This document shows, piece by piece, positions 1-9,487 of a DNA stretch of 64,000 nucleotides. Where the stretch lies: positions 868,001 through 932,000 of the forward strand of contig NZ_CP049887.1 in assembly GCF_011304195.1 (NCBI RefSeq). The letters run 5' to 3'. The notes beneath the pieces are model-generated. The model did not search any database, was not told where the DNA came from, and saw only the letters and a program-made list of their open reading frames with translations. The stretch is from Vagococcus hydrophili. GTDB taxonomy: Bacteria > Bacillota > Bacilli > Lactobacillales > Vagococcaceae. Each line of letters opens with the position of its first letter. The first letter of the stretch is position 1. The translations under genes were made by a program, and so were the position numbers.

Positions 1-1727
1 GGTGGAGCTGTCGGCTCTTTTCCTGCCGAGAACATCACAACAATCTCATCACCTTTTTTCACTTGACTCTTATCACCCACTCTTGGATACGCATAGATGA
101 CACTCCCTTGTGGAACATTGTCATCGTATTGAGTTCCGCCATCAGAAAAAACTAACCCTGAACTCTCTAAATAACTTAAGGCACGACTTCTTGAATAGTT
201 ATACATATCCTCTAGAGCAAATGTTGCGGCACCTTCACTAATAATTAGCGTCACTTTAGTGTCATCCGGGTTAACCTTACGACCTGATTTTGGCGTTTGC
301 TTAATGACTGCATCCGTTTTAACAGAAGAAGATTTTTCTTTTTTAATCGTAATATTTTCTTCTTTAAACCCTTTATTTAACAGATCATCTTTAGCATCCG
401 TCACATCTTCATGAGCATAATCTTTCATCGTCACATCTGATTGACCAGAACTCACGTAAAGTGTGATCGAGCCAGATTTTTTCTTCACGGAAGATCCAAT
501 TGGCGGATCAGTTTTAACAACGAGTCCTTTTTCAATTTTATCGTCACTTATTTTTTCAGTTTTCTTAACGCTAATGTGCTCTTTTTCAAGCATAGCAGTG
601 GCTTCTGCTTCTGTCTTACCACTCACATCTGGAATAGTAACATCGCCACCTTTTTTGCCTAAAACAAACAATCCACCACCAAGCAAAATCAAGACTGCCG
701 CAATCGCTAAAAAGATTTTTAAACCACGTTTAGATTTCTTCTTAACTTCATCTAATTCTTCATCGTCATCCTCATCTAAATTTGGATTTAACTTAGGAAT
801 TGGCTTAGTCACATGACTTGGCACGTAGACATCATCGATGGGTTCTAACATGATTGTTTCATCCGTCATCGCTGAAGGCTCAAAAACAGCCTCTCTAGCA
901 CGGTCCGGACTCAATGACGTTCTAATATCAGCATACATTTCATCCACTGTCTTATAACGATCCGTCATCTCTTTAGCTGTTGCTTTTAAGACCACGTTTT
1001 CTAAAGGTTGTGGAATTTGTAGATTACTTTCTCTCACTGAAGGCATATCTTTTTGGAAATGTTTCAATGCAATCGATACGGCGGATTCTCCTTCAAAAGG
1101 AACCCCACCTGTTAAGAGTTCATACAAAATTATCCCTAAGGCATAGATATCTGATTGACGCGTCGCCATACCACCACGAGCTTGCTCTGGTGATAAGTAA
1201 TGAACCGATCCTAAGAGCGTATTCGTTTGAGTAATAGATGTTTCAGATAATGCAATCGCAATCCCGAAATCGGTAATTTTAACAGTACCGTCTTCATCTA
1301 CTAAAATATTTTGTGGTTTCAAGTCACGGTGAATAATTCGGTGTTGATGAGCTAAAGAGATAGCTGACAACACTTGACCCATAATATCGACCACTGTTGT
1401 TAGCGGAATATTAGGATGATTTTTAATGTACTGCTTTAAATCTGTTCCCTTAACATATTCCATCACTATATACTGCATGCCGCTTTCTTCGCCCACATCG
1501 TACACACTCACAATGTTTGGATGTACCATCTCAGTTGCAGCAAGTGCTTCTCTTTGAAAACGTCTCAAAGAATCCTGATCGTTTTGAAAGTCAAAACGAA
1601 GGACTTTAACAGCCACTTCACGATTTAAGATTAAATCTTTCGCTAAATAAACATTGGCCATACCGCCGCTACCAATGTTACCAATCGTTTCATAGCGTTC
1701 CCCTATCTTTGTGCCAATTGTTATCAT
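1..1727 (-). CDS. prkC: PASTA-domain Ser/Thr protein kinase (partial, C-terminus beyond window)
   Basis: Membrane kinase that senses cell-wall fragments and phosphorylates division, wall and metabolic proteins. I translated it by hand because it runs off the left edge; about 575 codons are present. The glycine loop GSGGMANV is at residues 19-26, the ATP-binding lysine is about residue 41, HRDLKPQN is near 133 and DFG near 152. An acidic linker leads to one transmembrane helix (about 336-355), then extracellular PASTA repeats, of which about three are visible. Its ATG overlaps the TGA of the phosphatase gene by four bases (ATGA), so the pair is translationally coupled. The missing end probably holds more PASTA sequence. 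Confidence 0.95.
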   Translation of the reverse strand, partial: MITIGTKIGERYETIGNIGSGGMANVYLAKDLILNREVAVKVLRFDFQNDQDSLRRFQREALAATEMVHPNIVSVYDVGEESGMQYIVMEYVKGTDLKQYIKNHPNIPLTTVVDIMGQVLSAISLAHQHRIIHRDLKPQNILVDEDGTVKITDFGIAIALSETSITQTNTLLGSVHYLSPEQARGGMATRQSDIYALGIILYELLTGGVPFEGESAVSIALKHFQKDMPSVRESNLQIPQPLENVVLKATAKEMTDRYKTVDEMYADIRTSLSPDRAREAVFEPSAMTDETIMLEPIDDVYVPSHVTKPIPKLNPNLDEDDDEELDEVKKKSKRGLKIFLAIAAVLILLGGGLFVLGKKGGDVTIPDVSGKTEAEATAMLEKEHISVKKTEKISDDKIEKGLVVKTDPPIGSSVKKKSGSITLYVSSGQSDVTMKDYAHEDVTDAKDDLLNKGFKEENITIKKEKSSSVKTDAVIKQTPKSGRKVNPDDTKVTLIISEGAATFALEDMYNYSRSRALSYLESSGLVFSDGGTQYDDNVPQGSVIYAYPRVGDKSQVKKGDEIVVMFSAGKEPTAP

Positions 1728-2479
1728 TTATCAAAGGCCTCCTTACTTGGAGTTTTAAAATCAATTAATAAAGCGGTGATATTGTCTGTTCCACCTGCTT
1801 CATTGGCCTCACTAATCAATTGTTCCACACGTTTTTTCAACGAATCTGGTTGTGAAACAATGCTCTTCATATAAGTATCAGAAAGCATATTACTTAATCC
1901 GTCAGAACATAACAAAATATGATCATTTTCAGAAATTGCCACCACTGATAAATCCACTTCAACCTCACCTGGAACACCCACAGACCTGACTAACACATTC
2001 TTTTTAGGATGTTTAGCTGCCATATCTAATGTAATTTCTCCAGTTTTTACCAGTTCATTCACTAAGGAATGGTCATCTGTCAACTGCTTAATTCCGTTAT
2101 TTCTGATAATGTAAGCACGGCTATCGCCTACATGTCCTAATAAAATATTTTCACCTAAAAGAGCCACCACAACAATCGTTGTTCCCATACCGTATTTATC
2201 TGGGTTACTGCTACCTTCTGTGTAAATAACCTCATTTTCTTTTTGAATCGCTGAGACAACCCATCTTGCCACGTCATTTTGTTTATACAAATTGGTTTCT
2301 TGCCATAACTCGCCAATTCCCGTTACTGCTAAGTAACTCGCCGTGTCTCCTGCTTGATGTCCGCCCATACCATCAGCCACAATACCTAAAACAATTCCTG
2401 ATTTATTCTCATAAACTCCCACTGTATCCTGATTACTTTTCCTTTTGCGTCCTACATTCGTCTGGAATTCAATATGCAT
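1724..2479 (-). CDS. prpC: PP2C-family Ser/Thr protein phosphatase
   Basis: Metal-dependent phosphatase that reverses phosphorylation by the kinase encoded directly downstream. PP2C motifs are all present: DGMGGHQAGD (about residues 36-45), GDSRAY in the middle, and GGTDNIT near the C-terminus. At 251 aa it has normal family length with no membrane segment, so it is cytoplasmic. It follows rsmB by about 25 nt and overlaps the kinase start by ATGA, as in the common rsmB-prpC-prkC order of Firmicutes. Confidence 0.96.
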   Translation of the reverse strand: MHIEFQTNVGRKRKSNQDTVGVYENKSGIVLGIVADGMGGHQAGDTASYLAVTGIGELWQETNLYKQNDVARWVVSAIQKENEVIYTEGSSNPDKYGMGTTIVVVALLGENILLGHVGDSRAYIIRNNGIKQLTDDHSLVNELVKTGEITLDMAAKHPKKNVLVRSVGVPGEVEVDLSVVAISENDHILLCSDGLSNMLSDTYMKSIVSQPDSLKKRVEQLISEANEAGGTDNITALLIDFKTPSKEAFDK

Positions 2480-2503
2480 GATTTCACTCCTTCAATCGGT
2501 CAA

Positions 2504-3874
2504 CTATTGCTTTTTCTTTAAGCAACAAATAAAAAATCCATCAGTTTGATAGTGATGAGGGTAAACTTGTACCATTTGATCATGATAACTCATTGGTATA
2601 TTTTCTGCCCCATCAATATCAATTTTTTCAAAGTTAGGATGTTTTTCTAAAAACTTGTTAATTACCTCTTGGTTTTCCTCTGGGGCAATTGTACAAGTAC
2701 TATACGTTATTATACCGCATTGCGCTACTTTTGTAACAACACTTTCTAAAATTGCTAGTTGGATTTCTTGAAGTTCCAAGATATCTTCTAGTTTTTTACT
2801 GTATTTAATATCTGGTTTGCGGCGTAATAAACCTAAGCCAGAACAAGGTGCATCTACTAAAATATGATCAAAACTTTCATCTGGGAAAGCCGTTGCCACT
2901 TCTCTAGCATCTAAAAGATGCGTTTCAACAACATTTGAAACACCTAAACGTTCTGTGTTTTCTTCGATTAATTTCAGTTTGTGTTCATGAATATCTAAAG
3001 CCGTAATTTTACCACCTTTAGCCTCATCTAAATAAATTGCCATATGAACGGTTTTACCGCCTGGTGCCGCACAAGCATCTAATATTTTAGCGTCTGGCTT
3101 AATTTGCATACTTGGTGCCACTAACATTGAGCTTTCATCTTGAACCGTTAACAATCCTTCTTTAAAAAGAGTGCTTCCTGCTAAGAAACCTTTTTTAGCA
3201 ACAATCCCCACCGGAGAAACCGTACTTTCTTCTGCAAAAATCCCCTCTTCTTCAAGGCGCGTGATAGCTTCTTCACGGCTAATCAAATGAGTATTCACTC
3301 GAGCGCTCGCTTTACTCGGCATTAAAAGTGACTGACCTAGTTTTTCCGTCTCTTCAAAACCAATCGTATCAACTAATCGTTTCGTTAACCACTTAGGAAT
3401 ACTAATTTCTGTCGATAGACGTTTCACTTTATTTTTAATTTCCTCAGTTGGTCTTAACCCTTCACGCTGAACACTTCTTAAAACACCATTCACGTAACGA
3501 CCAATTCCTGGATTACTTTTAGCTTTCGCAATTTCAACTGCTTCACTAATCACACTGTATTCTGGAACTTTATCCAAATATTCCATTTGGTATAACGACA
3601 TCAATAAGAGTTGTTTTACCCAGTTATCAATTTTAGAGGTATCTTCTACAAAATTAGTTAAGCCATATTCTAAAGTTAATTTTCGACTAATCGTACCGTA
3701 GACAATCTCTGTCATCAAACGACCATCTTTTTCAGAAAGACGGTGTTTGGTGATATACTCCTTCACTAAAAGATTTGAGTACGCGTCTTCTTCTGATACT
3801 TGAACCAATAATTCAAGAGCGGCTAACCTTGGTGATTCATATACTTTTCTTGGTAATTTTCTATTTTTATTCAA
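2504..3874 (-). CDS. rsmB: 16S rRNA (cytosine-967-C5) methyltransferase
   Basis: Makes m5C967 in 16S rRNA using S-adenosylmethionine. The N-terminal third is NusB-like; the C-terminal half is a Rossmann methyltransferase with the SAM loop DACAAPGGKT, DAPCSG (release cysteine) and YSTCTIAPEENQ (catalytic cysteine). At 456 aa it is the usual length. The start overlaps the end of fmt by 8 bp, so it is in the def-fmt-rsmB-prpC-prkC operon. Confidence 0.96.
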   Translation of the reverse strand: MNKNRKLPRKVYESPRLAALELLVQVSEEDAYSNLLVKEYITKHRLSEKDGRLMTEIVYGTISRKLTLEYGLTNFVEDTSKIDNWVKQLLLMSLYQMEYLDKVPEYSVISEAVEIAKAKSNPGIGRYVNGVLRSVQREGLRPTEEIKNKVKRLSTEISIPKWLTKRLVDTIGFEETEKLGQSLLMPSKASARVNTHLISREEAITRLEEEGIFAEESTVSPVGIVAKKGFLAGSTLFKEGLLTVQDESSMLVAPSMQIKPDAKILDACAAPGGKTVHMAIYLDEAKGGKITALDIHEHKLKLIEENTERLGVSNVVETHLLDAREVATAFPDESFDHILVDAPCSGLGLLRRKPDIKYSKKLEDILELQEIQLAILESVVTKVAQCGIITYSTCTIAPEENQEVINKFLEKHPNFEKIDIDGAENIPMSYHDQMVQVYPHHYQTDGFFICCLKKKQ

Positions 3875-4808
3875 ATCTCGTTCCCACTTCCATTGATCTT
3901 CCTATGCCGTTTAAATATTCAACGGCCTTTAATTTCCCTTTACCAGCTGGTTGTAATTCATTAATTTGGAGCACTGTGTTTTCACCACAAGCCACCCAAA
4001 AGTTCTTTTTGTTCAATTGAATGATTGTCCCTGGTTTTTCATCTGTCACTTCTTCAAGAGCCGTCACATCCCATAATTTCATTCGCGCATCTTGATACAT
4101 ACCATAAGCCACTGGCCATGGACGCATACCGCGAACTTGGCAATCAATTAATTGACTCGTCTTATTCCAATCAATTTGTTCTTCCTCACGGGTAATGTTA
4201 GGTGAGTACGTCACTTGTTCTTCGTCTTGAGGAACTGGCGTGATATTTCCAGCTAAAAACTCTGGTAACATCTCAAGTAACATTGATTTTCCTAAAAGAC
4301 TTAGCTTATCAAACATACTTCCAACGTCATCTGTTTTTTCAATCGGTATCGCTTGTTGGAATAATTTATCTCCTGCGTCCATTTTTTTAACCATGTTCAT
4401 GATCGTTACTCCTGTTTCACTATCTCCATTAACAATTGAATAGTGAACTGGAGCTCCCCCACGGTATTTCGGTAAAAGTGACGCATGAACATTAATCGCC
4501 CCATGCTTCGGTGCTTCTAATAATTTTTCTGGTAAAAACTGACCAAAAGCTGCGGTAACGATTAAATCTGGTGCTAAATCAATAATTTCTGCCATCTCTT
4601 CTGAACCACTGATTTTTTCTGGTTGAAGAACAGGAATATTTAATTTAACCGCTGATTCCTTAACGGGTGGCGGGGTTAGGACTTTTTTTCTTCCCACTGG
4701 ACGGTCTGGTTGGGTTACTACACGAATCACATCGTACCCTTTTTCTACCAAACCTTCTAAAATCGGCACTGAAAAGCCAGGTGTTCCCATAAATACTATT
4801 TTAGTCAT
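3867..4808 (-). CDS. fmt: Methionyl-tRNA formyltransferase
   Basis: Formylates Met-tRNAfMet for translation initiation. It begins MTKIVFMGTPGFS and has the formyl-transfer signature HASLLPKYRGGAP around residue 108, followed by the C-terminal OB-like domain. I chose the ATG at 4808 because GAGG lies 9 nt upstream; an ATG at 4814 is only 3 nt from it. The 5' end overlaps the def stop. Pairing with def is functional: Fmt adds the formyl group and Def removes it. Confidence 0.96.
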   Translation of the reverse strand: MTKIVFMGTPGFSVPILEGLVEKGYDVIRVVTQPDRPVGRKKVLTPPPVKESAVKLNIPVLQPEKISGSEEMAEIIDLAPDLIVTAAFGQFLPEKLLEAPKHGAINVHASLLPKYRGGAPVHYSIVNGDSETGVTIMNMVKKMDAGDKLFQQAIPIEKTDDVGSMFDKLSLLGKSMLLEMLPEFLAGNITPVPQDEEQVTYSPNITREEEQIDWNKTSQLIDCQVRGMRPWPVAYGMYQDARMKLWDVTALEEVTDEKPGTIIQLNKKNFWVACGENTVLQINELQPAGKGKLKAVEYLNGIGRSMEVGTRFE

Positions 4809-5292
4809 AACCATGTTCCTCCATATACTTATCTAAATCTTCTGGTTTGATGTAATCAATAATGTTATCCGTGAATAACTCGCCTCTTAAATGTTCCATC
4901 TCGTGTTGGAAAGCTCGTGCTAAATAACCTGTTGCGTCCACTTCCATTTCATAGCCTTCACGGTCAACATAGCGCATTGTCACTTCTTCGTATCTTTCAA
5001 CGGTTCCGTAGATATCTGGGAAACTTAAACACCCTTCCACATCAATCGACTTGCCTTTTTTAGCGACAATTTCTGGATTAATCATTTCGAATAGACCTGA
5101 TTCTTCATCTAGTTCAATGACAATCACACTTTTTGACACACCAATTTGATTCGCTGCTAAACCAATCGCGTCTTTAGCTTTAATCACTTGATACATGTCA
5201 TCTAATAACTCAATGATTTCGTCATCAATGAATGGTACTTTTTTAGTTGGTGTTGTTAACACTTTATTTGGATACATTACTATTTTTTGCAT
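4801..5292 (-). CDS. def: Peptide deformylase
   Basis: Removes N-formyl from new proteins. The three PDF motifs are in order: GLAANQIG (about 44-51), EGCLS with the metal-binding cysteine (about 88-92), and HEMEH with the two metal-binding histidines (about 129-133). At 163 aa and with EGCLS followed by FPDIYG, it is the short type-1-like form rather than the longer Gram-positive type 2. AGAGG stands 8 nt before the ATG. It lies 14 nt after priA and overlaps fmt. Confidence 0.95.
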   Translation of the reverse strand: MQKIVMYPNKVLTTPTKKVPFIDDEIIELLDDMYQVIKAKDAIGLAANQIGVSKSVIVIELDEESGLFEMINPEIVAKKGKSIDVEGCLSFPDIYGTVERYEEVTMRYVDREGYEMEVDATGYLARAFQHEMEHLRGELFTDNIIDYIKPEDLDKYMEEHGYD

Positions 5293-5306
5293 GTGTGAAT
5301 CCTCTC

Positions 5307-7727
5307 TTATATGAAGTGTTGGGGTTCCATGTCAATGGTAATTCGCAAGCCATTGCGCATTTCTTTTTGTGATTCTTCTAAAATCACTTTCAGTCCCTTA
5401 CTTAATTCTGGTTCATTTTTATATTTAATCACTGTTTGATAATAATAGCGTTTATTCATTCTGGCAACTGATTTAGGCGTTGGACCTAACATAATCGCAT
5501 TTGGGGATAAAAATCCTTTTAAAAAGTGAACGATTTCAAACATTTTTTTCGCTGCTAAATGTTCCTCTTCATGACTCACCACTAATTGAGTTGTAAAATA
5601 AAAAGGTGGATAATTTCCGCGATGACGCAATTTTAATTCATGTTGGTAAAATGGTTCATACTCTTGATTTTTAGCTAGTTGAATCGCGTAATGATCTGGA
5701 TTAAAGGTTTGAATCACAACTTCTCCTGATTTATCCCCACGGCCAGCACGACCACTCACTTGAGTTAACAATTGGAAGGTTTTTTCACTAGCTCTAAAAT
5801 CAGGCAAGTTAAGAGCGGTATCTGCATTTAACACTCCTACTAAGGTAACATTAGGAAAATCCAATCCTTTGGCTATCATTTGCGTTCCAAGTAAAATATC
5901 CGCATCTCCTGCGCCAAATTGTTTTAATAATTTTTCATGGGCCCCTTTTTTACGAGTGGTGTCCACATCCATCCGAATCACACGAGCATCTGGTAACAAT
6001 TCTTTCAGCTCTTCTTCTATCTTTTGCGTTCCTGTGCCGTAATAACGAATTTTATCTCCATCACAGATGGGACAACGATAAGGAATTCGCTCTTCATGAC
6101 CACAATAATGGCACTTCATTTGCTTCGTGTCCATATGCAGCGTCAAGGAAATGTCACAATTCGGGCAAGGTAACACATACCCGCAATCCCGACACATTAC
6201 AAAGGATGAGTAGCCTCGTCTATTTAGCATTAAAACGGATTGCTCTTTTTTCTCCATACGTTCTTTTAATTTTTCCAACAACTGATTAGAAAAACTGGTA
6301 GATAACGCATTTTTCATTTCTAATTTCATATCCACAATGTTAATAATTGGTAACGTTGCTTTGGAAACTGCCCGTTCATTTAAAATAAGTAAACGATACA
6401 CGCCTTTTTGAGCTCGCGCGCGAGCTTCTAAAGACGGTGTGGCACTTCCTAGAAGAACTGGACAATGATGATAATTACCGCGCCAAATCGCTAAATATTT
6501 GGCATGATATCTTGGCGTTTCATCTTGTTTATAACTACCTTCATGTTCCTCATCAATCACAATTAAGCCGATATTTTCAAGTGGAGCAAATACAGCAGAA
6601 CGAGCGCCAACAACAACACTGGCTTCTTTTCTTTCGATTTTTCGCCATTCATCATATTTTTCACCTTGGGATAAGCCACTATGAAGAACCGCCACATCAT
6701 CACCAAAACGTTTTTTAAAACGCGTCACCGTTTGTGGTGTTAATGAAATTTCTGGAACCAACATAATCGCTGTTTGTCCTTTAGCTAGACAGTGGGCTAT
6801 CGCTTGTAAGTAAACCTCTGTTTTCCCACTACCAGTCACACCTTCCAAAAGAAAGACATCTGATTTTGAAGCGTCCATGGATTCTTTCATAGTATCAAGG
6901 GCTTCTTGTTGTTCACTATTTAAAACTAAAGGTTCATCTTTTTTAAATTGATGAAGGGCATAAGGATCACGGTACACTTCTCGTTCTTCAATAGTTAACC
7001 AACCAAGTTTTTTTCCATCATTAATCGCACTGTTGGAAATATCATGAGTCTCCATAACTTCTTTAATTCCATGCTCGGCTTCATCTATCTCAAGTAAAAA
7101 TGATAATAGTCGCCATTTTTGAACTGCATTTTTCCTTAGATTTTCACGTTCAGCTTGTAATTGTTCGTTAGTCATTACTTTCTTTAAAACGCGTTTTGTT
7201 TTCACCTTATTTTTAGTCGTTACTTCATAACGAATATCCACATGTCCCGTCTTTTTTAAGCGTAACAATTCGGCAAAATGAGGGGATTCCTGAGCTTGTT
7301 CCCACTCAATCTCTGCCAAACCTAAAAAGAGTTCTTCTTCAATAATTTTAGGTAGTGCCTTATCTGTTTGTGTCACGTATTTCGTATAAGAAGACTTCAT
7401 AACACTTGGTAGCATGGTTTGAAGACACGTTATTTTGTATGAATACGTTGTTTCCTTCATCTCATCTGCTAAGGCTAGTAATTCATGGGTTAAAACAGGA
7501 TGTAAGTCTAAAACACCGATAATTGCTTTTAACTCAACTTCTGTTTCCAAGGTCTCTCTCAACCCCACAATAAAACCTTGAATATGCCGATTCCCATTGC
7601 CAAAAGGCACCTCAACACGCAGCCCAACTTCCACCACATCGACCAAGTGATCGGGAACTTCATAACTGAAAGGCTGATCCGTCTGCATAGCGGGCACATC
7701 CACAATAATATCTGCTATCCACGTCAT
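5307..7727 (-). CDS. priA: Primosomal protein N', replication restart helicase
   Basis: 3'-5' DNA helicase that reloads the replisome at stalled forks. An N-terminal DNA-binding domain is followed by a superfamily 2 helicase: Walker A GVTGSGKTE, Walker B DEEH, and GSATPSLEAR. Eight cysteines in four CxxC pairs (CRDC, CPNC, CHYC, CPIC) form the zinc-binding insert. The C-terminal helicase lobe contains QVSGRAGRG. At 806 aa it is full length. It appears to head the priA-def-fmt-rsmB-prpC-prkC operon. Confidence 0.97.
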   Translation of the reverse strand: MTWIADIIVDVPAMQTDQPFSYEVPDHLVDVVEVGLRVEVPFGNGNRHIQGFIVGLRETLETEVELKAIIGVLDLHPVLTHELLALADEMKETTYSYKITCLQTMLPSVMKSSYTKYVTQTDKALPKIIEEELFLGLAEIEWEQAQESPHFAELLRLKKTGHVDIRYEVTTKNKVKTKRVLKKVMTNEQLQAERENLRKNAVQKWRLLSFLLEIDEAEHGIKEVMETHDISNSAINDGKKLGWLTIEEREVYRDPYALHQFKKDEPLVLNSEQQEALDTMKESMDASKSDVFLLEGVTGSGKTEVYLQAIAHCLAKGQTAIMLVPEISLTPQTVTRFKKRFGDDVAVLHSGLSQGEKYDEWRKIERKEASVVVGARSAVFAPLENIGLIVIDEEHEGSYKQDETPRYHAKYLAIWRGNYHHCPVLLGSATPSLEARARAQKGVYRLLILNERAVSKATLPIINIVDMKLEMKNALSTSFSNQLLEKLKERMEKKEQSVLMLNRRGYSSFVMCRDCGYVLPCPNCDISLTLHMDTKQMKCHYCGHEERIPYRCPICDGDKIRYYGTGTQKIEEELKELLPDARVIRMDVDTTRKKGAHEKLLKQFGAGDADILLGTQMIAKGLDFPNVTLVGVLNADTALNLPDFRASEKTFQLLTQVSGRAGRGDKSGEVVIQTFNPDHYAIQLAKNQEYEPFYQHELKLRHRGNYPPFYFTTQLVVSHEEEHLAAKKMFEIVHFLKGFLSPNAIMLGPTPKSVARMNKRYYYQTVIKYKNEPELSKGLKVILEESQKEMRNGLRITIDMEPQHFI

Positions 7728-7790
7728 AATAACCCACCCTTTCCTATCTGCTTCATTGTACTAAAAAAAACCACATTTGTCTGTTTATTA

Positions 7791-7913
7791 TAGCGTGGTG
7801 AAAAAGGCGTTTAGCTCTGAGCAACTGGAGGAATTGATAAACAGTCCACGCTTTTAGGACTTTTTATTAATTTTGAAGTTGCCGAAAGAGCTGCCTTTTG
7901 AACCCAGACTACA
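7791..7913 (+). repeat. Dispersed hairpin repeat, full copy
   Basis: Full copy of a repeat also found at 19572-19820 (twice) and 48476-48590. The 5' arm is GTGAAAAAGGCG-TTT-AGCTCT-GAGCAACT followed by GGAGGAA. The 3' arm is AGTTGC-CGAA-AGAGCT-GCCTTTT. AGCTCT/AGAGCT, GGC/GCC and GCAACT/AGTTGC pair. Between the arms is a small inner hairpin (AGTCC...GGACT). It lies between priA and cdd, and ends on a CAGACTA-type boundary. No coding content is visible. Confidence 0.8.
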
Positions 7914-8006
7914 TAGAGTGAATAAAAAATCGTTTAGCTCCAAGTAACTGGAAGAATCCATAAATAAAGGACTATGATCATGTCTTCCATCACAGTCCTC
8001 TATTCT
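7914..8006 (+). repeat. Half copy of the dispersed repeat joined to a terminator
   Basis: Only the 5' arm of the repeat is present (AAAAAATCGTTTAGCTCC, AAGTAACTGGAAGAA). It is followed directly by a hairpin at 7968-7999 (AGGACT...AGTCCT). On the minus strand that hairpin runs into a T-rich stretch and would terminate the cdd transcript. The same half-arm plus terminator arrangement occurs at 19481-19572, 30286-30367 and 50774-50930. Confidence 0.7.
7968..7999 (-). terminator. Terminator after cdd
   Basis: Stem AGGACT(G/A)TGAT with an approximately 10-nt loop, followed on the minus strand by TTTATTTAT. It lies 16 nt after the cdd stop. Confidence 0.7.
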
Positions 8007-8014
8007 TAATTCAT

Positions 8015-8392
8015 CTAATTCTTCCAATCAAAAGGAAGTAATTCTCTTAAAGTATAAACATTCCCATTAGCTAATAATATTTCCATCTCACTATTTTTTT
8101 CATCTAATTGAGATAAAAATTCACGACATCTACCACAAGGAGATAGATAATTGCCATCTTTATCCAGAGCCACCATTCTTACGACTTGAGTTTCCCCATG
8201 TTTCAACATATCAGCCGCTGCAGCATGTTCTGCACAAAAGCCCATGGAGCACGCTGTATCAATACAAATGCCGGTATAAATAGCGCCAGACACCGTTTCA
8301 AGGGCAGCTGCCACTTGCCCGCCTTCTGCAAATCTTGAATATTCTTTAGGATTAATCACTTTAGATGCCTCGCTTGTTAACTTTTCAAACAT
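8015..8392 (-). CDS. Cytidine deaminase family protein
   Basis: Small zinc deaminase, about 125 aa. The zinc and catalytic residues are CAE (in MGFCAEHAA) and PCGRC, as in tetrameric CDA-type enzymes where Cys replaces His of the HAE motif. It probably deaminates cytidine or a related pyrimidine nucleoside; it could also act on another nucleoside analogue. I chose ATG 8392 because AGGAGG is 7 nt upstream; the ATG at 8398 is one base from it. It sits between rpoZ and priA, which are often adjacent. Confidence 0.85.
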   Translation of the reverse strand: MFEKLTSEASKVINPKEYSRFAEGGQVAAALETVSGAIYTGICIDTACSMGFCAEHAAAADMLKHGETQVVRMVALDKDGNYLSPCGRCREFLSQLDEKNSEMEILLANGNVYTLRELLPFDWKN

Positions 8393-8460
8393 CTTCATAC
8401 CTCCTAATATCTTTGATAAAAAAATAAGGCTGACACAATCGCCATCCTCATTAATTGTTA

Positions 8461-8766
8461 TTATTTACGATCCATTTGAATACGCGCTTCTAATTCTTGG
8501 TGCTCGCGACGTTTCATGGCTTTTTTCTCTTCTTCTTGACGCTTGATTAATTCTCTTTTTAATTCCGGATTAGGATCGATAACAACATCACCACTTGCGA
8601 TTTCTTCTAAACCACGTCCAACATTTTTGTAAGAAACAAATTTACTTTCTTCGATCATTGGTTGTGCCCCTTCGTCAAGCTCGTGAGCACGTTTACTTGA
8701 AAGGATTACTAATGAATATTTTGAATCTACTTGTTCTAATAATTTATCAATTGATGGATTTAACAT
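8461..8766 (-). CDS. rpoZ: RNA polymerase omega subunit
   Basis: Helps assembly and stability of RNA polymerase. It begins [21 protein letters not shown] and continues SSKRAHEL, the conserved omega core; the C-terminus is charged and helical. At 101 aa it is normal. It starts 4 bp after gmk, the standard gmk-rpoZ pair. Confidence 0.95.
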   Translation of the reverse strand: MLNPSIDKLLEQVDSKYSLVILSSKRAHELDEGAQPMIEESKFVSYKNVGRGLEEIASGDVVIDPNPELKRELIKRQEEEKKAMKRREHQELEARIQMDRK

Positions 8767-8769
8767 AAT

Positions 8770-9384
8770 TTAAAACTCCTTTAGCATTTTTTCGTAGCGA
8801 CCAATCACATGTTTCACACGAAAATGTTCGCTCTCGATTATTTTTTTAATACGATCGACAGCCAAATCAACTTTATCGTTAACTACAGCATAATCGTAAT
8901 GACTCATCATTTCAACTTCTTCACGAGCAATTTTCATTCTCTCATCAATCACAGACATCTCATCTGTCCCGCGACCAACGATTCTTGCTTTCAACTCGTC
9001 AAAGTCAGGTGGCGTTAAAAAGATAAACACGCCATCTGGCACTTTCTCTTTTACTTTCATAGCACCTTGGACTTCAATTTCTAAAAAGACATCTTTACCT
9101 TCATCTAATGTTTGGTTCACGTAATCAAGAGGTGTACCGTAGTAATTTCCTACGTACTCCGCATGCTCTAACATTTTACCAGTTTCAATTAATTTTTCAA
9201 ATTCTTCTCTTGAGCTAAAGAAGTAATCAACGCCTTCTTTTTCTCCAGTTCTCATTTGACGGGTTGTCATTGAGATTGAGTATTCAAATTCATTACCTTC
9301 ACTGTCAAATATCGCTTTTCTTACTGTCCCTTTACCTACACCGGATGGACCAGATAACACTATTAATAACCCTCGTTCTGACAT
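8770..9384 (-). CDS. gmk: Guanylate kinase
   Basis: Phosphorylates GMP to GDP with ATP. P-loop GPSGVGKGT is at residues 11-19; the GMP-binding region includes [19 protein letters not shown] and [13 protein letters not shown]. At 204 aa it is full length. It lies between yicC and rpoZ, as in many Firmicutes. Confidence 0.97.
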   Translation of the reverse strand: MSERGLLIVLSGPSGVGKGTVRKAIFDSEGNEFEYSISMTTRQMRTGEKEGVDYFFSSREEFEKLIETGKMLEHAEYVGNYYGTPLDYVNQTLDEGKDVFLEIEVQGAMKVKEKVPDGVFIFLTPPDFDELKARIVGRGTDEMSVIDERMKIAREEVEMMSHYDYAVVNDKVDLAVDRIKKIIESEHFRVKHVIGRYEKMLKEF

Positions 9385-9487
9385 GATGTCTTCCTTTCAC
9401 ATACTTTTTTTAGTTTTATTTACTATAATGCACTGTGAAAAGACATTTTGCAAGGTTGAATTAATTAAAAATGTCAGAAAGATGACT